This document shows positions 36,657 through 47,303 of a stretch of DNA of 64,000 nucleotides, piece by piece (the first letter of the stretch is position 1; every line of letters starts with the position of its first letter). The stretch covers positions 372,001 to 436,000 of the forward strand of contig CANTUR010000037.1 of NCBI GenBank assembly GCA_947683625.1. The letters are read 5' to 3'. This DNA is from Mallotus nudiflorus (lineage: Eukaryota; Streptophyta; Magnoliopsida; Malpighiales; Euphorbiaceae). A program made the position numbers and the translations under genes. The notes below the pieces were generated by a model that was given only the letters and a program-made list of their open reading frames with translations, was not told where the DNA came from and searched no databases.

Positions 36657-37050
36657 AATATGAAAAATGGATCGACCTTGTCCATTACTTATATGTAACT
36701 AATCATGTCCATCGTAAGTAAAAGCAATATTTATACTTGATAGGTCAAGTGTGATATGGTGCATTGCACATGTATTTGGATGGGCATATATGAATTCATA
36801 TATGCTTGACAATGGCCTAGTTGAGACTAAGTATTTGAAAAAGCAACATTTGCTTGAAAAATTATTACTTTGGTAATTATTACAATTGTAATTTCTATAA
36901 TAGTAGTAAAAACATTGGTCTGCTATATGATTTTTGATGCCATAAATTTGGTATGGTCCTCTTGGCTTTTTAGAATAATTGGTATCTCCATTATTAGATG
37001 AACTCCTTCTAGAGGTAGATTGGAGCTAGTTTTGAGTATGAGTTACCAAA
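36657..37050 (-). pseudogene. Copia D gag zinc-knuckle/protease relic
   Basis: The minus strand reads CQIYGIKNHIADQCF with decay (zinc-knuckle area near 36,950), then AHPNTCAMHHITLDLSS and HISNGQG, the region just after the active site of copia aspartic proteases. The active-site Asp-Ser/Thr-Gly is not clear. It stops at 37,050, where copia I is inserted in the opposite direction. Confidence 0.65.
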
Positions 37051-37264
37051 TGTTAATGTTAATTTCTGTATGGTTTTTCTATTTAATTTTTTTAGAATTT
37101 ATTAGTATTTTTCTATGTTTTATTTAATTGTTAGTTTATATTAATAGAGTGTATAAATGTAATTTCTTATGTATATGGCTATATTTGTAGTTGTACTTCA
37201 TATATTCTAATATAAATATGGGTGCATCCATCTCTATATGGGTGTTAAGCATCACCCTTTTATA
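37051..37264 (+). repeat. Copia I 5' LTR
   Basis: A short LTR from TGTTAATGTTAATTTCTG to just before the primer site TGGTATCCAAGC. The size of about 214 bp suits a small copia element. The 3' LTR was not found. Confidence 0.6.
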
Positions 37265-37276
37265 TGGTATCCAAGC
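37265..37276 (+). promoter_or_regulatory. Copia I primer-binding site
   Basis: TGGTATCCAAGC, close to the initiator-tRNA-Met primer sequence TGGTATCAGAGC used by many plant copia elements. Followed 43 bp later by the gag start. Confidence 0.65.
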
Positions 37277-37318
37277 AAACTATCTAAAATTTACTTTCTT
37301 TTCTTCATTCCTCCCAAA

Positions 37319-37664
37319 ATGTCAACTACTTCTACTGCCTCATCTGCTTTTTCTTCTCCTCCTACAATCTTCATCTTTAAAATAATAGTTCAAACCACTA
37401 TTCTTCCTTCTTCTCACTCAGTTTTTAGTAACATAAAAAATTACATCTCAATTGTTCTTGATTTTAAAAACTTCCTTTTATAGTAGACTCTCTTCACTGA
37501 TATTTTTCATTATTACCAAATTTATGATCATATTAATGTCAAATCATATCCACCTCCTTAAACTACTATTAATGGTCAAACTTCTCAAATCAATCTAGCA
37601 TTTAATCTTTTGTTACATATTGATCATATTATTTGTAATATCCTATATATACACCCGCCCATAC

Positions 37665-37697
<33 letters not shown>

Positions 37698-40600
37698 CAC
37701 TCATCAACACATCAAAACACCCACACCAACTCCCTCAATTTCAGTCCGTTTTTCCCCCATCCTCACCTAGTTTTCTCTGCTGCTGCAGAATTCTTTTTCT
37801 TCTCCTTCTTCTTCTTCTTCTCTTCCTCGCGCAGTAGTTTCTTCTTCTCTTCGCGCAGCAGCAGCCCTGCATCTTGTCTGTGCAGCTTCGTTGCTCGGTG
37901 ATGCCATCTCCTGGAAGTGTCCACCAGCCCTTCGCTTCCATGTGAGCAGCCTCATCCTCCCATCTTCACCGACAGCAGCAAGCTCTTCCCCTGCTCTGTT
38001 TTCGCTGCTTGAAGGTGAGAGATGCTCACCTGTTTTCTTTCTTTTCTCCCTTCAATTTTCTGCTTAATCTTAGCAATTCTAGGATGATTAGTGTTGGTTA
38101 GCATGTAATTGAGTTGATTGTATATCTTCTTGGATTTTTGGTAGTTAAACTAAATTTACAGAAATTTAGTTTATGTTCATTTGGTTATTTAGATGGTTAT
38201 TTAGCTATAATTAGCAATTAGGGAGATTATTTTGGGTTATTTTGAGCAAATTAATTTATTGAGATTTTAGGTAACTATTCTGATTTTTTTTTAGTGAATT
38301 CTGGAATTTTAAAACTATTTTAGGAATTTTCGGGAATTAACCATATAAAATAGAAAATAATAATGTTAATTGACATTTTGGTGATATTAAGTGTTGAAAT
38401 TAAGTTTAGGGTATAGAAGATAATTTTAAGAAGATTATATTAATTTTTAGGAATTTTTATACTTTATGTCAAAATATAATAATTAGACTAATTTTGAAAC
38501 TTTGGGTTAAATAGGTAATGAAATTTGATAAGTGAGGTTATGAGTGAATAATATGAATTTTGGAACTCAAATCATAATTTTTGAGATTTTTATACTATTT
38601 TTATAACTATATTTGAGTTTATGCCAAATTTGATTTTTAGGGTAAATAATATTTTTGGGAGCAATTTGTTGGTTAATTAAATGTTTTAATTACATTAAGA
38701 AAATGTATTTTGAGAAAATGAATTTTTGACATGATTAAATAGTTTTTAGGAATTATTTTTTTTGTAGTAAAAGCTCATTATGTAAATTATGTATTTTAGG
38801 GGGGGTAAAAATGTAATTTTACACTAAATATGATAAATATATATATTTTAATTAGTTTTATTAATAATTAAAGGGTTTAGATAATTTTTAGAAATTAATT
38901 GACATGATTTCCTAAGTAATGTAAATTTTGAATAATGGAGATTTTGTATAATTTTTATCTATTCTAATATGTATGAATGTGATATGTATTTAAGAAACAC
39001 ATATTATTAAATTGTGATATTTTATTTGAGTTGTGATCTCGGTCGGGGCAAATTGTATTTTGGGAGCCCGACTCGAGTGTGGATGGTTTTGGAAATTAGA
39101 AGTGCATTTTCTATGCAGGTCTGGCTCTACCTTTGGTAGAGGGATGTCCGTTTTACAGAGGAGACTCTGCCGAAATTTCGGTAGATTTTCTCGTAAAACG
39201 TGATATCCGTAGAAAAATGTCTACCGTTAATTAGGTTAAAAACCTGTCTGTCGAGTCAGTTTGGAATTTCATTGCTTTGTTGATTTTTGGTTTCGGTGTT
39301 CATAGTCATATTTTAAAGGTCGATTATTATTTTCCTTTAGATCATTTTGGAGCAGAAGCCGTGAGGCCGAGGCAGACGCGTGGTCGTCAGCCTTCACATT
39401 CATCCTGTAAGTCAGTAGAACGATCTGTGCGTGTGTTTATGTAAAAATGCATGCGCTCGTATTTTATTACATTGATTACATGATTTATTTAATTTAATGC
39501 TATTATTTAAGATTTAAACGCATTTTATTTATTTACAAATCGATTTTGAGAAATTTTGGTAGAACGGGCTACCTGGTGGGCTTCACCAGGACTATGTGCA
39601 CATGGTAGAGATTGAGAGATGGATCCGAAAATTTTATGATTGATGAATGTTAAACTGGGACGGGTGCCTCGGTAGAAGCCTTAGCTCTCGGGGACCGCCA
39701 GTGATTGGAAAGTCAATAATGGACTGGGATGGGTGCCTCGGTTGATGCCTTTGCTCTCGGGGACCGGTAGTCTAGTTGGGATAAGTGGGCCCAGTTGGCC
39801 ATTTAGACTTGGGTTTAGGGTTCTACCGAGATTTTTCAAAAGCTATAATTATATATATATTATAAATTATTTTCACTATAAAAATATATAGTTTTTTTTA
39901 AAAAAAAAAAAAAAGGTTTTCAAACCGTACAGCTCTTTTATTGACTTACTCAGTGAGGTCTGATTCCCCTCAATTTATTTTTTTTCAGGAGCTTGGGAGT
40001 TTGACCTCAGACTACCTCTACGCCGGATTTCTTCTTCACCGGCAATTTTATGTAGGTCATTGTAAGCTGTACTGTATATTAATCTAGGATGCTGCAGTAG
40101 TATATGTATTGAGGATCTGTATGGTTTAAACTAAATTATGTAGTTTATTTGTACGAAATACATTTATGTATATGACATAGAACTCAATTTATAATATGAG
40201 ATGTTGAATCGTATTTTTATTAAACTGTTAAATTTGTGTAATTTGAGAAAAATCAGTTTGATAATATGTTCTGTTGGTAATTAAAGTAAAAATATTAATG
40301 GTTTTATTTTCTTTTTCCTTTAGGCTTACTACGGGTTTCGGTGGCCTTATGCCTACCCATTCCCTAGTGCCGGTCACGTGCCCTCGGGTTCGGGTCGTGA
40401 CATTATTATCTTTTGGCTACATGCTAATATTTCATCAGATATCTTAAAACATGTTTTGCACCTAGGGAAACAACTTTCAACTAGAGAAACTTACACAGAG
40501 ATTTAAAAAAATTTTCATGATCATGTTAATGACAAATATATGTAACTTAGGATGACCTTTAATCAAGCCTTCAAAGGGACTCACTCCATGGTAAAATATA

Positions 40601-40702
40601 TTCAATTCATTAAGTCCATAATGGACTCTCTTCATTCTATTAGACAACTAGTTAATGATGATGAAGCAATTTTACAAGTTTTATCTGGTTTATTGTTATT
40701 TT
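37319..40702 (+). pseudogene. Copia I gag pseudogene, split by a solo LTR
   Basis: The ATG at 37,319 begins a copia gag reading with a Ser/Thr-rich N-terminus (MSTTSTASSAF). Then comes INGQTSQINLAFNLLLHIDHII, interrupted at 37,633 by the LTR insertion, resuming at 40,408 with FWLHANISSDILKHV, LSTRETYTEI and MRMTFNQAFKG-type helices, then MVKYIQFIKSIMDSLHSIRQ and DDEAILQVLSGL. Stops occur (for example TAGTAG after FKNFLL, 37,483). It is cut near 40,702 by the Athila-like LTR E. The frame at 40,552-40,836 runs across that junction. Confidence 0.75.
37634..40402 (+). mobile_element. Solo gypsy LTR with TTATT duplication
   Basis: 2,769 bp from TGTAATATCC to GGGTCGTGACA, flanked by perfect TTATT (37,629-37,633; 40,403-40,407) and inserted in copia I gag. 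There are no internal coding sequences, so it is a recombined solo LTR; its termini resemble those of chromovirus-type gypsy LTRs. It contains a TATA-type (TA)n start (37,667-37,692), a pyrimidine-rich leader (37,740-37,990) with a possible splice donor (GAAGGTGAGAG, 38,013), and a duplicated GGGTGCCTCGGT...GCTCTCGGGGACCG unit (39,660-39,765). The frames at 37,610-37,955 lie in the leader. Confidence 0.82.
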
Positions 40703-41922
40703 CAAAACCCGCAAGCACACTGATCGTGAATTATAGCACAAAACATATCATTTCCATAAGGACTATATATTTAGTACCAATATTTTTACTTATGTTTTCA
40801 GCTAGTAAATTAAATGAAAATGAATTTTATAATTAAAATAAACAAAGCAGTCTAATTAAATTGTAATTAAATAATAAAGAGCTTAGAGCCTAGGTTTAGT
40901 TTCACTATTCTAATCCGATCATGAACACAATAACAACAAAAGACATTGACTTCAGTTAAGGATAATTGTTCTAAATAACTAAAGATTCTCTTAAGTTCAA
41001 TTAAGCATGTTAAGATTAAAGTTTAACCTCCTCTCGTGACTAAGAAGTTAATCTAAACTCATTAAGTTCCTTAACAATTATTTTACCCCTGAAGAGCTCA
41101 CCTACTCTCATGGTCAAGTGATCTAAGTACTATGAGTCTTAAGCTAATAAATTCCCCTAACTCTTGTTAGTGAATCTACCCATAAATATGTAATCAAGCT
41201 AGCCAAGAATGAATGCATACATTAAGTGCAACTCATAGAATTAATTGAAAATCAAATTAATAAAACTTATGTTCAATCATATCTTGGAATAGCTACTCCT
41301 AACCTAATCCCTAAATGGAATTTAGCCATATATAATTATAGCAAAGAACACAAACATAATTAAAGAATTAAAAGATAAAAAAGAAGAAAGTATTGTGACT
41401 CCTCTTCGATCTTTAGCTTCAAGGATACCCAAAAACACTTTTAACATCCCCTTTAATAAAAAAAAAGCTTAATAATTTCCTCAATGCCTTTGAATTCCTT
41501 TTCCTTTTTTAGCAGGAAAACCTTCCTTTTGTCTAATAGAGCTTCTATACCGTGATGTTGATGTGGTGTCATGTTGCAACTCTTCGATACAACTTCAACT
41601 CCATTTTAGCATGGTCATGCTTAACTTCAAGCCTAGATTCCAGAACATCACACTGGTTGAACACCCTATGTTGAAGTGGTGTCGTCCAATCCTTTATCTT
41701 TTCAAAATTCTATGGTAAATCTCCTACAAAAAGGGAAACAATAATTAAGTACTTAAACAAAACTCCTTATTTGACTAGAATTAAACCAAAAATAATAAAA
41801 AAATTAAATAAAAATCTAAAATAAAAATATTTCCTAATGAACCTAAAATCTACCCAATTAACATTATTTATCATTTCAAAAGTCATTAAAATTTAACTAA
41901 AAATATATAAATATTGCACACA
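40703..41922 (-). mobile_element. Element E: Athila-like 3' LTR
   Basis: On the minus strand the LTR starts TGTGTGCAATATTTATA at 41,922, right after a polypurine tract (GGGGGAATTTGA), and runs down to about 40,703 ending GTGTGCTTGCGGGTTTTG. LTRs G and F share its ends and middle (for example GCATGTTAAGATTAAAGTTTAA at 41,006 and GCATGTTAAGATTAAAATCTAA at 54,990). A GC-richer segment (41,550-41,690) resembles the regulatory part of Athila LTRs. Confidence 0.65.
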
Positions 41923-42609
41923 TCAAATTCCCCCATAATTATGCTTTGCTTGTCTTCAAGCAAAAATCAAATTTTAAATTTTAAAGACCAACTCAATTAC
42001 AACTGAAGACTTATAGCTTCTAAGACATGCAAACTGATAGCATCTAGATTGAAACTTGTTTACTGAAGAAGATACTTAGACAAAAATACATCATATATGA
42101 ACACTATACTAATCACAACCCAAGCACATAACTCTTTGAAATACAATGAACATGACTCTAAAAGAGAAACATGAAAATCTATAACTTAGCATTGGTTGTG
42201 AATGGGTTTTATGCTCTATTTCACAATATCTTTTCTTTTATTTGCCTTTGGCTTAAGTGACTGCATTTTATGCTCCATCTTTCTATTTTTAATTCTCTTT
42301 AATCAAATCTTCCCATTCTTAGTTATCCTCGTCGTTCCCATAGTACTAAGCGTTGATATTGTCAAGTGGGTTCTTTGGATACTCTTACTCTAACTAAAGC
42401 ATTAGAGCATATTAAGAGCATGTAAAAAGAATTTAAATTTAAGCATTGCTTTTACTTTATGAAAAGAGAGATTTCTTTTTTTTAGAATTACAAACCAAAA
42501 TGCATCATCTCCTAAAATCATGCTCAAATTCAATCTCCAAATTCATGCTTAGGTTGTAAAAAATAAATTTTTCATACATAATGACCATGTACAACTATCT
42601 TAATTAATA
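41923..42609 (-). other. Element E 3' untranslated region
   Basis: Begins (minus) with the GGGGGAATTTGA polypurine tract preceded by GCTTGAAGACAAGCAAAGC, as expected upstream of an Athila-type 3' LTR. Near 42,300-42,420 it contains one copy of the GAGTAAGAGTATCCAAAG module shared with elements B and C. No gene; the frame 42,202-42,393 is incidental. Confidence 0.55.
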
Positions 42610-42847
42610 GGGATAATTGTTATCTGTCCCTTGTGTTTTGACCTATTACATTACTTCATTCCTAACATTTGAAAAAAATACTTATTCATGCTTAATATCC
42701 GTAAAATTATGTATTATTTCATCCTTAAAGAAGGAAAAATGTGTGTTAACTCTTGCAAATTTCAGGGATAAATCAGTATTTGTTTCAAATGTCAGGGATG
42801 AAGTAGTGTAATAGGCCAAAACACAGGGGGCAAATAACAATTCTCAC
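42610..42847. mobile_element. MITE with long inverted repeats and 9-bp duplication
   Basis: A 238-bp fold-back whose arms of about 75 bp match (left ATAATTGTTATCTGTCCCTTG; right, reversed, AGAATTGTTATTTGCCCCCTG; both continuing TGTTTTG-CCTATTACA-TACTTCAT). It is flanked by TAATTAATA on both sides (42,601-42,609; 42,848-42,856). A 9-bp duplication points to a Mutator-type MITE. The frame 42,617-42,811 is just its loop. Confidence 0.8.
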
Positions 42848-42905
42848 TAATTAATAAACCCTTCAATAATTCAATAATTGAATAGAAAAGCAAGCTTATA
42901 CACTA

Positions 42906-43409
42906 TTATAGACGATGGGGTTTAGCATGCATCCAAGATTTTAGCAACCGCGACACTGTTTGAGCTCAGGGCTCTAGACAAAACACTACTATATTACAAA
43001 AACATAGCATGGAGATGAGGAGTCGCCACCTAGGGTAATGACTATGACAAATTGAAAGAGGTGGTATTTGATTCTCTAAAAGAAAGCTAGCAACACAACC
43101 AGAATATTTTGGATACGGAATACCAACTTCTCTTAGTCTTATGTTCATTTAGAATTAGTTTATGAATTATTGTCTTATTCTTTAATTTCATACAATTTCA
43201 TTTTAAACCATAATTATCATTCATTTAACCCAAGGAAACTAATTATGGAATGGCATATAAAAATTGCATTCATAAAAATTTAACCTAAAATCCAATTTTA
43301 AAGACTATTAATTAGATGAGTTAATCCTTAACGTGGGCTTAGAGCTCAAAATGCACAAAATAAACAACAAGCCTAAAAACATAAAATAATCAAATAAAAG
43401 ATCAAATAA

Positions 43410-43410
<1 letters not shown>
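42906..43410 (-). mobile_element. Tat-type LTR fragment, A/B family
   Basis: On the minus strand this is the 3' end of an A/B-type LTR. ATAGACGATGGGGTTTAGC at 42,908 is the reversed terminus (compare 22,150-22,170). GGAGTCGCCACCTAGGGTAATGACTA matches 19,820 onward and AAAATAATCAAATAAAAGATCAAATAA matches 20,575. The rest of the element is missing. Confidence 0.72.

Positions 43411-43481
<71 letters not shown>
43411..43481. repeat. (TA)n microsatellite
   Basis: About 35 uninterrupted TA units at the break of the Tat LTR fragment. The frame at 43,308-43,499 is produced by it. Confidence 0.95.
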
Positions 43482-43486
<5 letters not shown>

Positions 43487-43735
43487 CTAATGTCTCCATC
43501 TCAACCTTCAGCTCTGTTTTTATTTCTCATCCAATAACAACTCCAATCACCAATAAACATTATTGAATAAAAATCCCCTAAGAGCATATTGCAGTTATAG
43601 CAATATTCTATATTCTCACCCAAAATATGTCATAAACCATGAAACAAATCCACACAAGAATAGAAACTCATTACAATAGCAATAACTACATCCTAGATGA
43701 ACCTAGCACTTAAATTGATATGTCAAAAAGCATAC

Positions 43736-44050
43736 CTGGTAAAATGTATTACTAATAAAAGGCAATGGCCAATGGCAACAGCTCTTTGTGCTGCTTTCCT
43801 TCGCTCATAATCTACATCACCTGTACGTAACTTATAACAACATACAAGATAAGTATTCCAAATCCCCATCCATGGCATAATGCATGCCCCATAATACCAA
43901 TATGTGCAAGGTAACTGCTTTGCTCTCTCTCCAATAGTAATTTCATCCTTGCAAACTGCATAGAGTGTAATATGCCACAATAACAATAAGAAGAAAAAGG
44001 GAAAGAAGAAGATAGCATAACATTCCCACTGCACCACATAGAACACCACA
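43736..44050 (-). pseudogene. RING-H2 E3 ubiquitin-ligase gene fragment, degenerate
   Basis: RING-H2 proteins bind zinc through eight Cys/His residues and bring E2 enzymes to substrates for ubiquitination. A 105-codon minus-strand frame contains VCKDEITIGERAKQLPC, then YHYG-type spacing, IMPWMGIWNT and DVDYERRKAAQRA, unmistakably the C-terminal RING-H2 block of a plant E3 ligase. Several ligands are lost: the first Cys is Tyr (YAVCKDE), the central His region reads TYWYYGA, and the CPVC pair reads YLVC. The finger therefore cannot fold normally. The frame ends at a splice donor (ATTTTACCAG/GTATGC, 43,736), so it comes from an intron-containing gene copy, not a spliced retrocopy. Upstream of VCKDE the frame is hydrophobic and not recognisable. 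Confidence 0.75.
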
Positions 44051-44176
44051 CCATAACCATCATAAATAAAGAAAATACATGGCCTAGATTGATATTTAGT
44101 AATATCAAGTCATTATATTAGATTTAGATTGTAGAAATAGATAAAACTATCAATCTTCTATTAATTATATTATCAC

Positions 44177-44911
44177 TACTAGTAGTAGCACTAGCAGCAA
44201 CACCCATACCAATACCAATACCAACGCTACTAATAAATATCACTACCTCAAAAACCTTAGTAAGCTATCTCATAATATCTCTAAACCTAACATACCCAAG
44301 AAACCTACTTTTGATCCTCATCACCACCACCACTCATTCACTGCTACTAATATTGTTACTAATACTATTACCAATACCACCACTGCTCCTCCTCTAAATC
44401 AACCCCAACATCATCAGTCCCAATTAACAACACAATCACAAGTGACACAACAATAATAGCACCAACTGCCAGTGTATAATATTAATAAGAATGATTTTCA
44501 TGACGTCATTTAGAAACTCATGACGTCGTTTAGAAACTCACTAAATCTCCAACTCATGAAAGGTACTTTACACCTCCTCCTATTCACTCGCCTAGCCCTC
44601 ATAGCTCTTGCTTACAACATATTCGCCCTCTTCCCCTTGCTCACGTTAGCAACCATCCCTCTCCTTTGCTAAATAGTGTCATCCCTCCCCCTACTTAATA
44701 ACAACCACCTCCTCCTTAACCTTTCAATAATGCTCCAATGAATCCTCCTATGCCTTTCCCATGTCCCTGGGCTTCTCTCTCGCCTTTATTGCCTTTTCTG
44801 GCAATTCATGACACCGCTGAATCTCATATTTCTGCTTACATGCGCTACCTTCAAAACTCCATTTCCACCCCCGCCACTGATTCTAATAATAAGCAGTTCT
44901 CAGGATTCTAA
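44177..44911 (+). pseudogene. VQ-motif protein pseudogene (VQ9/IKU1-like)
   Basis: VQ proteins are plant nuclear cofactors of WRKY transcription factors. The reading starts in a Ser/Thr/Asn-rich stretch without a clear ATG, then YLKNLSKLSHNISKP, a His run, and VYNINKNDFHDVI-stop-KL. The stop replaces the Gln of the VQ core (CAG to TAG). A 21-bp duplication (CATGACGTCATTTAGAAACT twice, about 44,499-44,540) then shifts the frame. The rest reads HERYFTPPPIHSPSPHSS, LQHIRPLPLAHVSN, ASLSPLLPFLAIHDTAES and AYMRYLQNSISTPATDSN, closing with KQFSGF and stop at 44,909. Stops near 44,435, 44,520 and 44,695 confirm decay. The domain order is that of the VQ9/HAIKU1-type subgroup; the C-terminal part normally following FSG is missing. 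Confidence 0.82.
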
Positions 44912-45500
44912 TAATAAATCTAATTATTTTTTGTGAGTGTTATGGTATGGTACAAGGGTTTTTCATTATTCCCTATAAACCCGTTGAAAGAAATTTTATT
45001 TGATTTCATTTTAGATGAAATGAGAGAAGATAAGGGAGAGAGGGAGAGAAGCAGGGTTTAGTGAGCTGAGTGACAGTATCGAGAGAAAGAGAGAAAGAGA
45101 GAGAGAGGAAGTAGAATAAATTAGGTCGACGTGGCATGGTGATGATGTGGTAGTGATGACATGGCACCTTTAGCTAACTGTGCATTGACATGTCACATAT
45201 GGCTGGACCTGCGTGTCGATTTCCTGCCACATCAGCCAATAATTCAGCACCACATCAACCTCTTAGGTTATAAACTCATTCTGGACACTTTATTGGAAAT
45301 TAAACCAAAGGTCGAACGATTTACCTTTACATATCATGGTGAAACCTTGGCCAAAATCTGGGTACAGTGGATGAAAATTACCATAAAACGTCCCTTACAC
45401 ATTAGATGGAAAAAAGTGACAAAATTAGTGAGAAAGAAAAATGCTAATCATTTTTTTATATTTGTTATATTCTATTTTTTCATGCAAATCTTATGAGAAT
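44912..45500. other. Unassigned, possibly non-autonomous DNA transposon
   Basis: Contains an AGAGAGAAAG purine tract (45,020-45,110) and words such as GACGTGGCATGG, GATGACATGGCACC, TGACATGTCACA and TGCCACATCAGCC, which recur in both orientations as in non-autonomous Mutator-like elements. The 111-codon frame 45,161-45,496 has no recognised domain. Confidence 0.35.
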
Positions 45501-47190
45501 GTTAATGAATTAATCATATTAGCACTAATTAAATATTATTATCATCATTTTGAATTTAATATATGAAAAATCTTGATCAAATAATTAGCATGCGTGTTTC
45601 ATGACTAGTAATTATAAACTAATTGTTATAGGTTATTTTATTTTTAAATTTTTTATTTATTTTTTATACTATTTTTTTGTTGGTGTATAAATATATATTA
45701 TGTAGCTTTTATCTTCATGAAATTTTAGTCTAATAATTTGTTTCATTATTTAATATTTTAAAATTTTTTTTTATTGTTTATAAAAAATTAATATTTATTT
45801 ATTTATATTAATTTGATTATTTCAAATTTATATTAGCATTTAAGAAAAATTACACAACTTATGTATTACTCTTTATTTACCAAACAAAATTAATAATTTA
45901 ACTATTATGCATGTAATTGTAACTCTCTTAATAGTTTTGCCTGTTACATTCTATTTCTAACCTCGATTCAAACCCACTCATAGAAAGATTAATTCAAAGA
46001 GCATTTAATTTAACTAGGTGATAGAAGATTTTCATCAATAAGCTTGATTATAACTGTTTGGTGAAATAGTCAAATCAAAAGTTGATTGTTGTTTTTATTC
46101 AAAATAGCTATTGATTTGATCAACTCTATTTTAGAGTTATTTTCCACCAGTTGGGCAGCTTATTTAAATTTAATTTTTTATTTGAATTATATTACCTTTA
46201 TTAAAAATAACTAATAACAAATAATTTTTTTAAATTAAATGCATGTAATTAATTTTTAATAATTTGTAGTAAAATAAGCATTATTCTAAACTATAATTAA
46301 TAATTAAATATTATATCTATACTTTTAAAAAAAATGGTCTAACAAGATTTATATTTTAAAACTTATTTTAAATAGTTTCTATTAATATTTTAATACTATA
46401 TAAATCAATAATAATAAATTATTTTTTATTATATATACTTGTTTTAAATAATTTACGTAATTAAAATAAAATTTGTAAGAGATTTATCAAATTATATTTA
46501 AAAATAAATTATACTTTTAGTGACTGTTTGACATACTAACATTAAAAATTAATAAAATTTTATCAAATAATTTATATTTAATAGCTATAAACTATCAGGT
46601 AGTAGCAATCAATTACTAATCGTGCAGTTATCAATTGATATAAATAATTAAATCAAACAAGCTCTTTTTAAGTAGAACTAACCTAATTGCAAAAGAATTA
46701 AATTATAAGAATAAAAGAATTAATTGCATGATTATATTTAGAATGTAAATGATTATTCATAAAAAAAATTAAATATAAAATGATAAATAATTGCTGGCAA
46801 GCATTTAAAAATAACAACTATATGTTTATTTTATAATTATTTTGTGGTGAATGATTTAACTCTACTGTAACATTTATATCAAAAACTCACTTTTTCTACT
46901 CTAAAATTTTATCTATTGAATTGTGATTTTGATTTATTGAGCACTTCACAAATTTATAGTAGCAAAGCTAAGAAACTTCAGAGTAAAATGTAACATGGTC
47001 AAATAGATGCATATATGACAATAATCTTAACTTGATACTTATGTTAATTAGAGAATGTCGAGACTCAGAAAGCAACTGGGAATATCCAGAAAGAACTAGC
47101 AACCAAAATTGCTACTGTGATCGACACATGATGAATTGGAATATCTTATATTTGTCCATGTGTCTTGTACACAATTAACATATTTATATA
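45501..47190. other. AT-rich intergenic DNA
   Basis: No gene. 46,040-46,680 begins and ends with GTTTGGTGAAATAGTCAA- and CAAACAAGCTC-like words that might be an eroded hAT-type MITE, but ends are unclear. Confidence 0.35.
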
Positions 47191-47303
47191 TGTTAATTAA
47201 CTACACCCCTTCCTTTCTTTTGCTCGTGGATTTGATCTTTCGGTCTGTGATTTTCGATTTGAGAATACACTAATTACAACACAAAACAAACATAGTTACA
47301 GAA

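Noticed and set aside
37610..37955. Leu- and Arg-rich frames on both strands
   Set aside because: Product of the pyrimidine-rich leader inside the solo LTR; not conserved protein.
45161..45496. 111-codon plus-strand frame starting MAPLANCAL
   Set aside because: No known domain; surrounding sequence looks like a non-autonomous DNA transposon.
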